Assembly: GCF_032884065.1 (NCBI RefSeq)
Contig: NC_088880.1
Location: 23,994,715 to 24,058,714 of the forward strand
DNA length: 64,000 nucleotides
Direction: 5' to 3'
DNA from: Artemia franciscana
Lineage: Eukaryota > Arthropoda > Branchiopoda > Anostraca > Artemiidae
Positions 38,061 through 49,485 of the stretch are shown one piece after another. The translations under genes were made by a program, and so were the position numbers. A model generated the notes under the pieces. That model made no database searches, was not told the origin of the DNA, and saw only the letters and a list, made by a program, of their open reading frames with translations. Position 1 is the first letter of the stretch; every line of letters starts with the position of its first letter.

Positions 38061-38896
38061 CAATAAACAATTTTTAGACAATAGAAAATTTGCTTATTCA
38101 AATTTAACACTTTAAATTCATGTGACTTCTTTAGGCGAAAAAATATGTTCTGCAATAAATTGCTGTTTTCTGTGATTTTTAAGAATGACTGTCGGACCAA
38201 ATACCAAGATGGACCAAATTCTGTAAAAACCAAAATTACAGGATAGCTATTCTATAGAAGATTTTTGAAAAATCATAAAATCTGTCGCTAGCCAGGTTAC
38301 ATTATTGTTTGGTGATTGGTTTCGTTCTATCATTGAAAATTTACGGAAAGTTGCCTAAATCCTTTTCGTTATTGCCCAATTCATCGAGTTATTGAAATTA
38401 TTCATACTAATTTATTGTTGATTAAGTTCAACTTTTTTTTACTGATTTCATTTATTCATTCATAGAGATTCTTATTCGACTTAGGTTTCACTTAATACAT
38501 AATTTTTTCGTTATTTTTTTCTGTATCTTAGTTTTTTCTAGTTTTTGGTGTTTGTTTTTGGATTTTCGGGCTTCGCTAGTTCGTTTTTTTTCGTCAATTA
38601 GAAAGCGCAAAAAAAGGAATAATTTTCATACAACTAAACTGCATAAGACAAATATATAAGGAAAATCGACCCCATTAGGTTTTACTTTATCCATGATTTT
38701 TCTCTGATTTTGGATTTTTGTATTATTGTTTACCTTTCTTTAAAAGTACTTTTTGGAATCGCTTTTTAAATCAATCAAAAGGAATTGATTTGATCTAGAT
38801 TATTTAAAGTAACAGGAACTTGAACCTTAAAATTATTTTTTTTAAATCCATAAACCACTGACAATAATAGCTATTAAAAACATATAAAATACGCAC
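38061..38896. other. Unassigned AT-rich intron sequence
   Basis: No repeat-family blocks or convincing frames. Lies downstream of the candidate start exon on the minus strand. Confidence 0.45.
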
Positions 38897-38971
38897 CATA
38901 ACATGAGTGAAGAACTTTTCATATTCCTTGTCATTTACAACCTTTGGCAGAAGTATTACGTCAAGCTCCAT
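38897..38971 (-). CDS. Candidate start-codon exon of the minus-strand host gene
   Basis: ATG at 38971 in a favourable context (AACAATGGAG, A at -3 and G at +4) opens 25 codons beginning MELDVILLPKVVND and ending in FFTHVM. Then comes GTGCGT, a plausible donor, leaving phase 0, which fits the exon at 33348-33551. The 5' leader upstream is intact-looking, with an in-frame stop (TAG) shortly before the ATG. I do not recognise the product. A single 25-codon frame is weak by itself; support comes from context and phase. Confidence 0.45.
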
Positions 38972-39819
38972 TGTTAGTTCTATTCAAAGTATTGCCAATA
39001 ATTATGCTTCCACAAATCCCCTAGAAACAAGTAAACGATTACCCTGTTGCTAGGCGTAAATTTGGAAGCTTCGGTTAAAAATGCTGATATAAAGATCCTG
39101 CTAATATGATTAATAGCTAGCTCATTCATCAAAGCTTGTTTTTATATTATTCAATGTTTAGAAAAAATTGTGAAAAATACTCATAATTTACAATTTCTGT
39201 TATTTAACTTTGGCAAAGCGAAGAGTTAATTAACTTGAGAAAAAAAATGATCGGAGATATCGAAATCATTATAACAAAAATATAGAAAGTGAAATATCGA
39301 AATATAGTCCAATCAAATTATTCCCAACACATCCAGTTTAACGCGAAACATCTCATCGTAAAACTTATCTAATAACGGACTTGAAGGAAATAGTAGTTCG
39401 CTCTAGATGCATGAGCTAATGGCCTATAGGGAGTTAGATTGTCTCAGCATCGCCTTTGTCAACGTAGCGTTAATCAGCCATGCAAGGGGAGAATATAATG
39501 TAAATAACAAATAAGGTACACAATTTTTCTGGGGCATTGACCATAATTGATATATAAAATTGTTGTAATTCTAATTTTCTGTTAGTTTAGATTTTATCTT
39601 TGTTTCTTAACGTTGAAGACGCCTTGTTTTATTTAGGCGGAATATCTTTGTTGTTTTAATTTCCTTCTCCTTCTACTGGCCGTAGTCCCATTTGTTTTCT
39701 TCATCTTGAGATTTTTTGTTCCCTCTTTGTTTTTGTCATCGCTGGCCAGTTCGACTTTAGATCGTTTAGTTGGGAAGATGCAACACATTTTGTTTCTTAT
39801 ATGATATTAAATAAAAAAA
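38972..39819. promoter_or_regulatory. Candidate 5' leader and promoter region of the minus-strand gene
   Basis: This is the sequence upstream of the ATG at 38971. GTTGCTAGGC at 39046-39055, about 75 bp upstream, has a good GTTGCY half-site of an RFX X-box but an imperfect second half. No clear TATA box or initiator can be fixed. The right edge is taken by palindrome-family copy C. Confidence 0.3.
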
Positions 39820-41716
39820 ACTAGTTTTTTTTAGCTGAAAGTAAGGATCGACATTAAAACTTAAAACGAACAGAGATTACTCCGTATATGAAATGAGTTG
39901 TCCCCTCCGCAGTCCCTCGCTCTTTACGCTAAAGTTTGACTCTTTGCCACAATTCTACTTTTCAAAACAACTAAAAACTTTAGCGTAAAGAGCGTGGGAC
40001 TGCGGAGGGGACAACCCATTTCATATACGGAGTAATTTCTGTTCGTTTTAAGTTTTAATGTCGCTTCTTACTTTCAGTTAAAAAAACTAGTTTTTTCTAT
40101 TTAGTTTCTGAACGTTTTTGAATTAATGCATGTTTGATTTTGGCTCTCCGCACATAAATTATTGAAATGAAATTAGTATATTAATTTTTTTTTGGCTAAA
40201 TGGCATTATCTTAGTTTTGATCAGACGATTTTGAGAAATAGGGGGTGGGGAAGGAGGCCTAGCTGCCCTCCAATTTTTCGGTTACTTAAAAAGGCTACTA
40301 GAACTTTTAATATTCAACGAACGTTTTTATTAGTAAAAAATATACGTAACTTAAGAATTAACTTACGTAACAAACTTTTATATTCTTATATTTTTATTAT
40401 GTGTACGAGGGGGTTTGTACCCTCGTTAATACCTCGCTCTTTACACTAAATCGTAAGTTTTGTTCCAATTCTTTAAGAATGACCCCTGAATCAAATAGGC
40501 CGTAGAATAAATAGTTGAAATCACTAAAAATATTTTAGCATAAAGAGCGAGGTATTTATCTCCTCCTAAATACCTCGCTCTTTATGCTAAAGTATTTTTA
40601 GAACCCTTCATATGCATAATAATCTCTGTTTGTTTTAAATTTCAATACTATTCCTTACTTTCATTTGAAAAAACGTTTTCATGTTTATTTTTTCATTGTT
40701 TTTTTTATAGTAATGCTAGAAAATCCTGCGCCCTTTTCATTGAATTTTTTTCCCCCATGGCATATTTCTCCAAGGAAAGATCCTCCCACATAGCCCCCTC
40801 CCTCAACCCTACCCCCAAAACCAAAAAAATCCCCCTGAAAACGTCTGTACACTTCCCAATAACCATTATTATATGTAAACACTGGTTGAAGTTTGTAACT
40901 TGCAACCCCTCCCCCAGGGACTGTGGGGGAGTAAGTCATCCCCAAAAACATAGTTATTAAGATTTTCGACTATGCCAAACAAAATGGCTTTTATTTAAAA
41001 AAAAGTGTAAACGTCTGTACACTTCCCAATAACCATTATTATATGTAAACACTGGTTGAAGTTTGTAACTTGCAACCCCTCCCCCAGGGACTATGGGGGA
41101 GTAAGCCATCCCCTAAAACATAGTTATTAAGATTTTCGACTATGCCAAACAAAATGGCTATCTCAAAATTTTGATCCGTTGACTTTGGGAAAAAAATGAG
41201 CGTGGGAGGGGGCCTAGATGCCCTCCAATTTTTTGGTCACTTAAAAAGGGCACTATAACTTTTCATTTCCATTAGAATGAGCCCTCTTGCGACATTCTAG
41301 GACCACTTGGTCGATACGATGACCCCCGGGAAAAAAAAAACAAAAAACAAAAAAACAAACAAATAAACACGCACCCGTGATTTGTCTTCTGGCAAAAAAT
41401 GCAAAATTCCACATTTTTGTAGATAGGAGCTTGAAACTTCTACAGTAGGATTCTCTGATACGCTGAATCTGATGGTGTCATTTTCGTTAAGATCCTACGA
41501 CTTTTAGGGGGTGTTTCCCCCTATTTTCCTAAATAAGGTAAATTTTCTTAGGTTCGTGACTTTTGATGTATAAGACTAAACTTGATGAAACTTATATACT
41601 TAAAATCAGCATTAAAATGCGATTCTTTTGATGTAGCTATTTGTATCAAAATTCATTTTTTTAGAGTTTTGGTTACTATTGAGCCGGATCGCTCCTTACT
41701 ACAGTTCGTTACCACG
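39820..41716 (-). repeat. Palindrome-family repeat, copy C (inverted)
   Basis: Reverse-complement order of copy A: terminal palindrome 39825-40095, the block with ttggctctccgcacataaat, a second palindrome (~40520-40605), then the ccctcccccagggactgtgg, ggggcctagatgccctccaa and gatgacccccggg blocks, ending at cagttcgttaccacgaactg near 41704. It faces copy A across 2.3 kb. A 170-bp internal tandem duplication occurs (units at 40839 and 41009). Confidence 0.8.
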
Positions 41717-43680
41717 AACTGTTTGACAATGACGCAAGCATCTGCAACAAAGGAGGGTGGAGGGGGAATGGTTTGCTTAGCATCATGTTCTCCAAATATA
41801 TGCAGTGGAATATTATGTTAAAAATACAAAAAATTGAACTCAAGACTTGAAACAAAATTCCCAAATCAAACCGTTTTATAGTAGCAAATCAAACAGTTCG
41901 TGTTAATAAACTATAAGTAAGGAGTGACTCGGCTCAATAGTGACAGAAACTCAAGAAAACGGAGTTTTGATATCATAAATACATAAAAAAAAATCAGCTT
42001 GTTATGCTAATCAAACAGTTCGTGGTAACGAACTGTAGAAAGGAGCGACCCGGCTCAATAATAACCAAAACTCTAAAAAATGGAATTTTGATACCAATAG
42101 GTCCATCAAAAGAATCGCATTTTAATGCTGATTTTAAATATATAAGTTTCATGAAGTTTAGTCTTACCCAGCAAAAGTTACGAGCCTGAGAAAATTTGCC
42201 TTATTTTAGAAAATAGGAGAAAACACCCCTTAACAGTCATAGAATCTTAACGAAAATCACACCATCAGATTCAGCTTTTCAGAGAACTCAATTTTAGAAG
42301 TTTCAAGCTCCTATCTACAAAAATATGGAATTTTTTATTTTTTGTCAGAAGGCAGATCACGGATGCGTGTTCATTTGTTTGTTTGTTTTTTTTTTTTTTT
42401 TTCCCGGGGTGACCGTATCGACCCAGTGGTCCTATAATGATGAGAGAGGGCTCTTTCTAACAGAAATGAAAAGTTCTAGTTCCTTTTTTAAGTGACCAAA
42501 AAATTGAGTGATCCCACGCTAATTATTTAAGTGATCCCACGCTAATTATTTTCCCAAAGTCAACGGATCAAAATTCTGAGATAGCCATTTTATTCAGCAT
42601 AGTCGAAAAACCTTACAACTATGTCTTTGGGGACGACTTTTTCCCCACAGTCCCCGTGGGAGGGGCTACAAGTTACAAACTTTGACCAGTGCTTACATGT
42701 AGTAATTGTTATTGGGAAGTTTACAGACGTTTTCAGGGGGATGTTTCTGTTGGATGGAGAGGTTGAGAAGAGGGGATACGTTGGGGGAACTTTACATCGA
42801 GGAATTTGTTATGGGGGGGGGAAGAAAATTTCCATGAAGGGAGCGTTGGATTTTCTAGCATTGTTAAAAAAGAAACAATGAAAAAATAAATATGAAAAAG
42901 TTTTTTCAACTGGGAGTAAGGAGCACCATTAAAACTTAAAACGAACAGAAATTATTACGCATATGAGGGGATCACCTCCTCCTAATACCTCGCTCTTTAC
43001 TCTATAGTATTTTTAGTAATTTCAACCATTTATTCAACGGCTTTTGTGATTCAGGGGTCATTCTTAATGAATTGGGACAAAATTTAAGCTTTAGTGTAAA
43101 GAGCGAGGTACTGACGAGGGGGCGAACCCTTCGTCAGGTATTTTTTGCTACCAAAAACATTCGTAAGAAATTAAAAGTTCTAGTTGCCTTTTTAAGAAAC
43201 CAAAAAATCGGAGGGCAACTTGGCTTCCTCCCCCGCTCCTTTTTTTCTCAAAATCATTCGATCAAAAATATGAGAAAGCCATTTAGCCAAAAAAAAAAAT
43301 AAATATGCAAATTTCGTTTTAATTATCCCTCTGCGGAGAGCCAAAATCAAAACATTCATTGGTTCAAAAACGTTCAGAAATTAAAAAAACAAGTTTTTTT
43401 AACTGAAAGTAAGGAGCGACATTAAAACTTAAAACGAACAGAAATTACTTCGTATATGAAAGGGGCTGCTTCCTCATCAACGCCTCGCTCTTTACGCTAA
43501 AGTTTTTTACTGTTTTGAATAGAAGAGTTGAGAGAAAGAGTCAAACTTTAGCGTAAAGAGCGGGGCGTTGATGAGGAAGCAGCCCCTTTCATACACAAAG
43601 TAATTTCTGTTCGTTTTAAGTTTTAATGTCGCTCCTTACTTTCAGTTAAATAAACTTTTTTTTTATTTTATTCCAAATAT
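41717..43680 (+). repeat. Palindrome-family repeat, copy D with partial leader
   Basis: A short unassigned stretch (41717-41887), a partial start at 41888, then a full unit from cagttcgtggtaacgaactg (~42015) through the same ordered blocks as copy A. A half-palindrome region (42985-43110) carries the CTCTTTAC / GTAAAGAG words about 100 bp apart, and a long palindrome lies at 43390-43665. A 20-bp duplication (aagtgatcccacgctaatta) lies near 42505-42550. Order and orientation match copy A. Confidence 0.8.
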
Positions 43681-43880
43681 ACAAGTTGACTTAAAACGAA
43701 CAGAAATTATTCCGTATATGAAAGGAGTTGTCCTCTCCTCAACGCCTTGCTCTTTACTCTAATGTTTTAAATGTATTAAAAAGTAAAGTTGTAACACAGA
43801 GCCAAACTTCAGGGCGAAGAGCGAAGCGTTGAGGAGTGGATAGCCCCTTTCATATATGGAATAACATTCTTTTTACTGGC
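43681..43880. repeat. Degenerate solo palindrome of the same family
   Basis: cttaaaacgaacagaaatta ... gagttgtcctctcctcaacg and its diverged inverse (gcgaagcgttgaggagtgga), with a mutated TTTAGCGTAAAGAGCG core on each arm. More diverged than the others and without the long unit. Confidence 0.75.
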
Positions 43881-44089
43881 TAAGAATTTGACTTAGTAAC
43901 AACAGATTACATCAACAGTGTTTAAAAAAAAACAGTCTGTTCTGGCTTCTTTTTGTGACATACGACTAAGGAACAGTATAAATACCTTCGAATAAACATC
44001 AAAAAATGAACCGATAATATTAAACATTACTTGCATTAAAGCATAACATTACTTGTCGTATGCCTGATTATTTTTGTTGTTTTCGGACA
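43881..44089. other. Unassigned spacer
   Basis: AT-rich; no frames or repeat blocks recognised. Confidence 0.4.
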
Positions 44090-46330
44090 ATTTTGTGTTG
44101 ATGTTTTGTATTGATCCAAGACTTTATCCGAACCGTTTCTATTCTTGAGGAGCTTCAGTCTAGTAATGCAGGTGTAGATGTTACTTTAGAGTTTATCCTA
44201 GAGGCAACAAAAGAAGCATGGGACAGGTTTATTTCACACTATTGCATAAAAGAAGGTACAAGAAAAAGAAGAGGACTTCCAAAATTTGCACTTGATGCTA
44301 AAACAACAATAAAATAAACAAGTGATAAAAATAAACAATGGAGACGGTAGATGTTGGAAAAAACGAAGACTCGTGGTGGGCATATAAAAGGGCTCATAAT
44401 AATACCACTCGATCTCTACGCACACACCGGGAATCACTCGAAACGTCAATCATTATTAGCATTCTAGGGTGTCTGAGGGTATCCACGTAGGTTTTGGAAG
44501 TATGCTATTAGAAACAAGTTTGATTCCTCGACCGATTCGGGCATTCTTAGTGACCCAGCTACTAGTGAATTAATAAGTGATAATCAGGAAGAGGCTGATG
44601 TGGTTAGTTAAGTGTGTTCGTCAATTTTTGGAAATTCGAATGTAAATACCCCTCTAGCAAATCCGGTAAATACCCCTTAGCGTGGAAAAAAGCGGTCATA
44701 AGGCCACTCCACAAAGGAGAATCTAAATTTTAATTTGAAAGTCATCATCCAATTTCAAACACCTCAATTTTCTCGAGAGTTCTTGAAAAGACATTTGTAT
44801 ATCAGAAACAGGATTATTTCAAGCAAAGTAAATTATAGCATCCGTCACAACATGGTTTCAGAAAAAAAAACAGGTACTGCTATACGCAGTTGCTAGAAGT
44901 TATAAAAGATTTCTAAAACACGGATGATTTCGTTTTGAAGTTTGATTGCTTGTACAATGACTTCAGAAAAGCGTTTGATAAAGTTTCAATTAGTTTGTTG
45001 CTTGAAAAATGTGAAAAAAAATTAGCTAGGTAGTAGAACTTTAGCGTGGATTATAAATCTTAACAAGCCGTTCCCAGCAAGTCGTAGTCGGAATTACAAT
45101 TTGATTTTGAGTAGCTCGATTTTGAGTAGTGCGCCATAAGGCCGTTTTTTGGGGCCCAATGTTATTTTGTTTGTTTGTCAATGATTTGCCTAAAGTAATT
45201 CGTCACTCCACTGTCAAACTGTTTGCATACGATGTAAAGCTATATAAAGGCGTCACCTCCCTGATAGACATCACGTTTACTTAAGAAGACCTGAATGCCC
45301 TATATAATTGGTTAAATCGAATTCTGTGTTTGTAAACTATTAGAAATCTTTCGTACTTCATTACTTTTCGAAAAGCTCCACTTACCGTTATTTTCTTTGT
45401 GATACATCTGTTTCATTTGCAGATTTAGCAAGGGATTAAGGTAGTCACTTTGATAACCAGTTGAAGTTTCACAAGCATGCATCAACAATTTTGCGAAATG
45501 CTATTTGTAGTCCGTTTCGAAATAAAAGAAGTTCCAGGAAAGTTAACCTCCAATTTTTACGACACTATACAAGACAATAATACTCCCAGCGATATAATAT
45601 TGTTCCTCTGTGTTGTATCTGACCTGGAAACGTGACTCGCAGCAAATTGAAAGAATTCAACGTTGAGCAGCAGAGTTTGTGCCATATCTGAGTCATTTAC
45701 CATATCAGCGTTGACTCCGATGTTTGGGACTTCTTTCCTGCAGTTTCAACGGGAAAGGATTGACCTGATCAATGCGCTCCGTATTATGAAAGGTGTTGAT
45801 AATGTATACTGGGCTTACTTCTTCATGCTTAGTCATTACTCAGTCACTCGACAAAACTTGTATAAACTGTATCCGCTGCGAGTACACAATAAAACAGATC
45901 ACTGTAGCTTTATTAATCAAGCAATAAAGCTTATAGTTTATCTTATACCGTAGTTTCTGTGCAAATGGTGAAAACATTTGAGAGTGATCTCGTTGAAACT
46001 GAGCTCTATGAAAAACAATTTCCGTAATATAGTGATTTGTATAGTTGCTTTACTGAAGAATTTTTTTTGTTTTGCAATGTTGTTTTTGAGCTGCCATTTT
46101 TGTATTTGTGCTGCGACAAGCCAGTGGCTAACTGCTGTGTTGAATAAAATAGATAAAATAAACAGATTGGAATGTAGGTGTACCTTGAGCAGCTTTGTCA
46201 ACCTCAAGTGGTTAGGCGCTGCAATGAATTGTTACTTTGTTAGTAGCTATGATACTATATCTTCTTATTCTTGGTCGGGTCTTCCTCACATATAGTTAAG
46301 GGAATATTCAAAGGTTGCGTTTCTTCTAAT
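44090..46330 (+). mobile_element. Jockey/CR1-like LINE relic (linker, RT and C-terminus)
   Basis: 44111-44460 encodes the region between endonuclease and RT (ATKEAWDRFISHYCIKEG, WWAYKRAHNNTTRSLRTHRE in shifting frames). From 44670 the RT begins with PLAWKKAVIRPLHKGES, then HPSQHGFRKK, and a motif A remnant DFRKAFDKVS. A GVPQGS region reads WGPMLFCLFVNDLPKVIRHS, with FAYD where FADD is expected. The C-terminus spells RIQR, AAEFVPYLSHLPYQ and LYKLYPLRVHNKT (open at 45663-45953). Many stops and frameshifts. The 3' end near 46330 shares the caagtggttaggcgctgcaa motif with the fragment at 49388. Confidence 0.85.
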
Positions 46331-46807
46331 TTAAAAAAAGCCTTAAAAATAAGACTGAGATATTACTCAGCACTTCAGCAGTATAGTTGTACATAAAAAT
46401 GCTAGATGGCAGAATAGACAGAACTACGCACATACGTCCATGTTTTTGAAGAAGTTTTAAATTATCTTGAGGTGTTTCTGTTTTCCTCAATTGAAAGCAG
46501 GCCTATCCTGTGTGTGTAACTATGTGAGTTATCGCCATGGAGCTTGTTTGATTTTACAGGAAAAGTTCCATAATATAAAATGAATTAACAAATGATAAAA
46601 TATGCTAGCCTATTTGTAGCTTATTCAGGAATAGTGATTATTATTTTCTTTAGTCTTAATGCTAAATTGTTATTTTGAAAACAAATTTGCATAAATTTTT
46701 AAAAAGAGCTAGAAACCCCCCCCTCCCCTAATTATATCAGTCTTGCTGTGATCTCAAGGGGGCATGCGATTTCAAGGGGGCATCAAGCTCTTTTAACAAA
46801 AGAGCAG
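46331..46807. other. Unassigned sequence
   Basis: No frames. A short C-rich run at 46720-46730 and a tandem caagggggcat word at 46754-46785. Confidence 0.4.
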
Positions 46808-47025
46808 TAGGGTATTCTGATATATGCACCTCCACTCCTTCTCCCTCTAGAGGGCCCTGAAATTTACCTACATGACAGGTCTGCACCTATTGAAATTTTG
46901 ACAAAACAACATTTTACCTTAATTTTCAGTTACCAGTTGCCTTTTCTCTGCCTTTAGCTCTTTATGTAGGCAAATTTCAGGGCTCTAGAGGGAGAAGGAG
47001 TGGAGGTGGGTACTTTAAAAATACC
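46808..47025. repeat. Foldback element (MITE-like), ~215 bp
   Basis: cctccactccttctccctct + agagggccctgaaatttacctacat on the left is inverted on the right as atgtaggcaaatttcagggc + tctagagggagaaggagtggaggt. Arms are ~60 bp with few mismatches around an ~85-bp centre. No obvious target duplication; no coding capacity. Confidence 0.8.
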
Positions 47026-47465
47026 TTCCTAGGATATACTTTAGCCTGTAAACCCATCCCTGAAAGTTTTAATTTCCTAGCCTAATCCCTTTCTGAGATA
47101 GCAAGAAGTCACTCAACTAGAATTTTACCATTTTTACTTTCATTGTAGCTAAATCATGTTGAAAACTGCAAATTTACCACATAGGATAGCTTAACATATC
47201 CTTGCTGAGGTATGTAGGGACAGAATAATAATGATAGTCTAATATTATATTGACACTAGAAGTGTTAGCCAGTGAAATTCTAGTGTAGGGATTGTTTGCT
47301 ATCTTGGAAAGCAGCTGAATTAGGTGAATGAATGAAAATTTCATTGAAATTCTGAAGAACGCCTTCAGAGCCTTAATAATAAACTGGTAGTTGATAATTT
47401 GACATTGCTATTTCACCTATAGAGCTTTTGTTAAAGTAGTTTTTGAGATGCTAGAATATAATGCT
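47026..47465. other. Unassigned sequence
   Basis: No frames, repeats or splice-framed exons that I can support. Confidence 0.4.
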
Positions 47466-47940
47466 TAGAATACCAATTCTCCATTGACTACCTGTTTTAA
47501 TTTTTCTTTCCTGACTTTTGGGTTTACAACCCAAGTGTGCTCTGATGGTTCATTGGTGCTACTGAACAATTTATTGGGCATTAACAACTTTTCATTGTCT
47601 GTAATGGCAGGATAAAAAAAAATGATCCTACCAACTCTGCATTCAAATACAACAAATGGCTCAAAAATTTGCTCAGGGCTATTTGTGGAATGTTATTGTC
47701 ATATTCTTCATAGTCTAACAGACAATACAAAATATTTGAATCTTGCTTTGATGCAATATGAGCTTTTGGTGCATTGAACCAAGCTTTACAATAAATTTTA
47801 ACTAGAAAAACAGATATGGCATGCACACAACTTTCTTCTTCTTCATACATCTTAAATTGACTGCAAAATATGAACATTTTAAAGCAGTACATATCCTTTG
47901 CCATCCACCTAGCATGAATCAATGCCTTTTGCAAATAGAA
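47466..47940 (-). pseudogene. Relic of an arthropod transposase-like protein (family not named)
   Basis: The minus-strand frame (47934-47581) reads ALIHARWMAKDMYCFKMFIF, SVFLVKIYCKAWFNAPKAHI and SKFLSHLLYLNAELVGSFFF. This Arg-Trp-Met / Ala-Trp-Phe / His-Leu-x-Tyr-Leu pattern resembles the C-terminal part of large transposon-like proteins common in arthropod genomes, but I cannot assign the superfamily. A poly-T frameshift near 47612 separates it from a continuing frame (YPAITDNEKLLMPNKLFSST ... WVVNPKVRKEKL) down to ~47466. No start or catalytic region remains. Confidence 0.5.
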
Positions 47941-49387
47941 TAATTACTGTCATCAAAATTACATCCCAACCCTGCCTAATGAGGTCAACTGTGCAAAAGT
48001 TAGGAGATTTTACCATTTTCTTTTTGTTTATTTCTCAGGAACAAAACAAAATCATCATACTTTTGAATGTAACCTAGGGGTATAATCAGGTCTAAAGAGA
48101 CAACAAGTAGGGGGCTGGGATAGAACTTTGGTAACAATGACTATTTTATTTGGGAAGGTTATTGAATACAGAGTAATGGTACTTTGAATTATTTTCTAGT
48201 TGACTTCTGCCCCCCAAAACCTTGACTGTGTTTTTAGTGTTTAGGTTACTTGTTGGATAAGAATCACATGCAAACCTGAAATATATCAGATTCTTTGTTC
48301 AATGATCTTTGCAGATATAATAATTGCTTTTGTTGTAGTTGCATCCCAGCCAAGATTTTCAATCCTATAAGTTACTCTAACTGTTTCCAGAGCCTGGGAC
48401 TGAAGCTGAAGAAATGTAGACTCTGACCAAAATCAAGGGATAAAACATATTGTAGAACCTAGGTTATTTGTGCTAAAGTTAAGGCATGCATGCCTACACC
48501 CATCTTCTAAGCACTAAATTACAGACTGGAGCTTGACCTACTAATTTTTCAATTTTATAAATGATTTCATTTTACTTTGAATAATTTTATAATGAAAAAA
48601 AAAATTATTCACCTGTTTAACTAATTATGAAGGTTATAAAAAGCCTCTTATCCATGATTATACCTGGATTGAGATCTGTTATTATTGTCTTTGCCTAAGT
48701 TTGTTTAGGAGGTTTTTGGTACTATAGAAAGTTGTTCAATCTTGTGATCAGGAATTGCTCCAAAATAAAGATTTAGCTTATGTTTGGTGCTCACCATAAG
48801 CCTACATGAAAATTGAGATGTAAATTTGGCACCGAACAGAAAAATTACTACCATTCACAAAATTGTTTCTTTGTTAATTTTTTGCATACCTGCACACAAA
48901 AATTACTTAAATCTTAAAACTGTAGCACATGCAAACTTCTAACTTACTAATTTTTTTTTAATTCTAGAACTGTTTAAAATATTTTTTTAATGAATTCTAA
49001 AGTTTAAAACTAAGAACAATTTTATGGATAGTTTTTTAAATATCAAAATTGTTTTTAGTTTTTATAAATTAAATTTTCTGAAATTCGATTTTTTTTAAAC
49101 TTATTTGCATACCTGCTCACTTTCTAATGAAATGGTGCTGTTCTTCTTTTCTTAGCAGCTTGATATTAAGTAACTCACTTGTGTTTGGCTTTATTCCAAG
49201 TCTTAAGAAAGTATTTCTTGTTATTTTGCTGATTTTGAAGTACTATTGCAGCTAAAAATGGGATGTTGTACAGTCTCTGGATCTGAAAACAAAATCTGCA
49301 ATTTATGGCAGGAATTAAGTAATATTACTTCCTGTTATTAATGAACACGTTAGTTTTTAATAAAACTTTGAAGAGGGAGCCTTTAAA
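47941..49387. other. Unassigned AT-rich sequence
   Basis: Likely intergenic or first-intron sequence of the locus at 50802. Poly-A/T runs at 48597-48605 and 48952-48960; no supported exon. Confidence 0.4.
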
Positions 49388-49485
49388 TAGATTAAGATGG
49401 ACAAGGAGTGTGCATAGCTGTGTTGGCCTCAGGTGGCTTGGTGCTGCAGTGACTTGTTAGTAGTAGTAGTAGTAGTAATTATTAT
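49388..49485 (+). mobile_element. Short LINE 3' end with (TAG)n tail
   Basis: tggcctcaggtggcttggtg + ctgcagtgacttgt followed by (TAG)6 matches the 3' end of the LINE at 44090-46330 (cctcaagtggttaggcgctg + caatgaattgt). A ~90-bp dead-on-arrival insertion of the same or a sister family. Confidence 0.7.
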
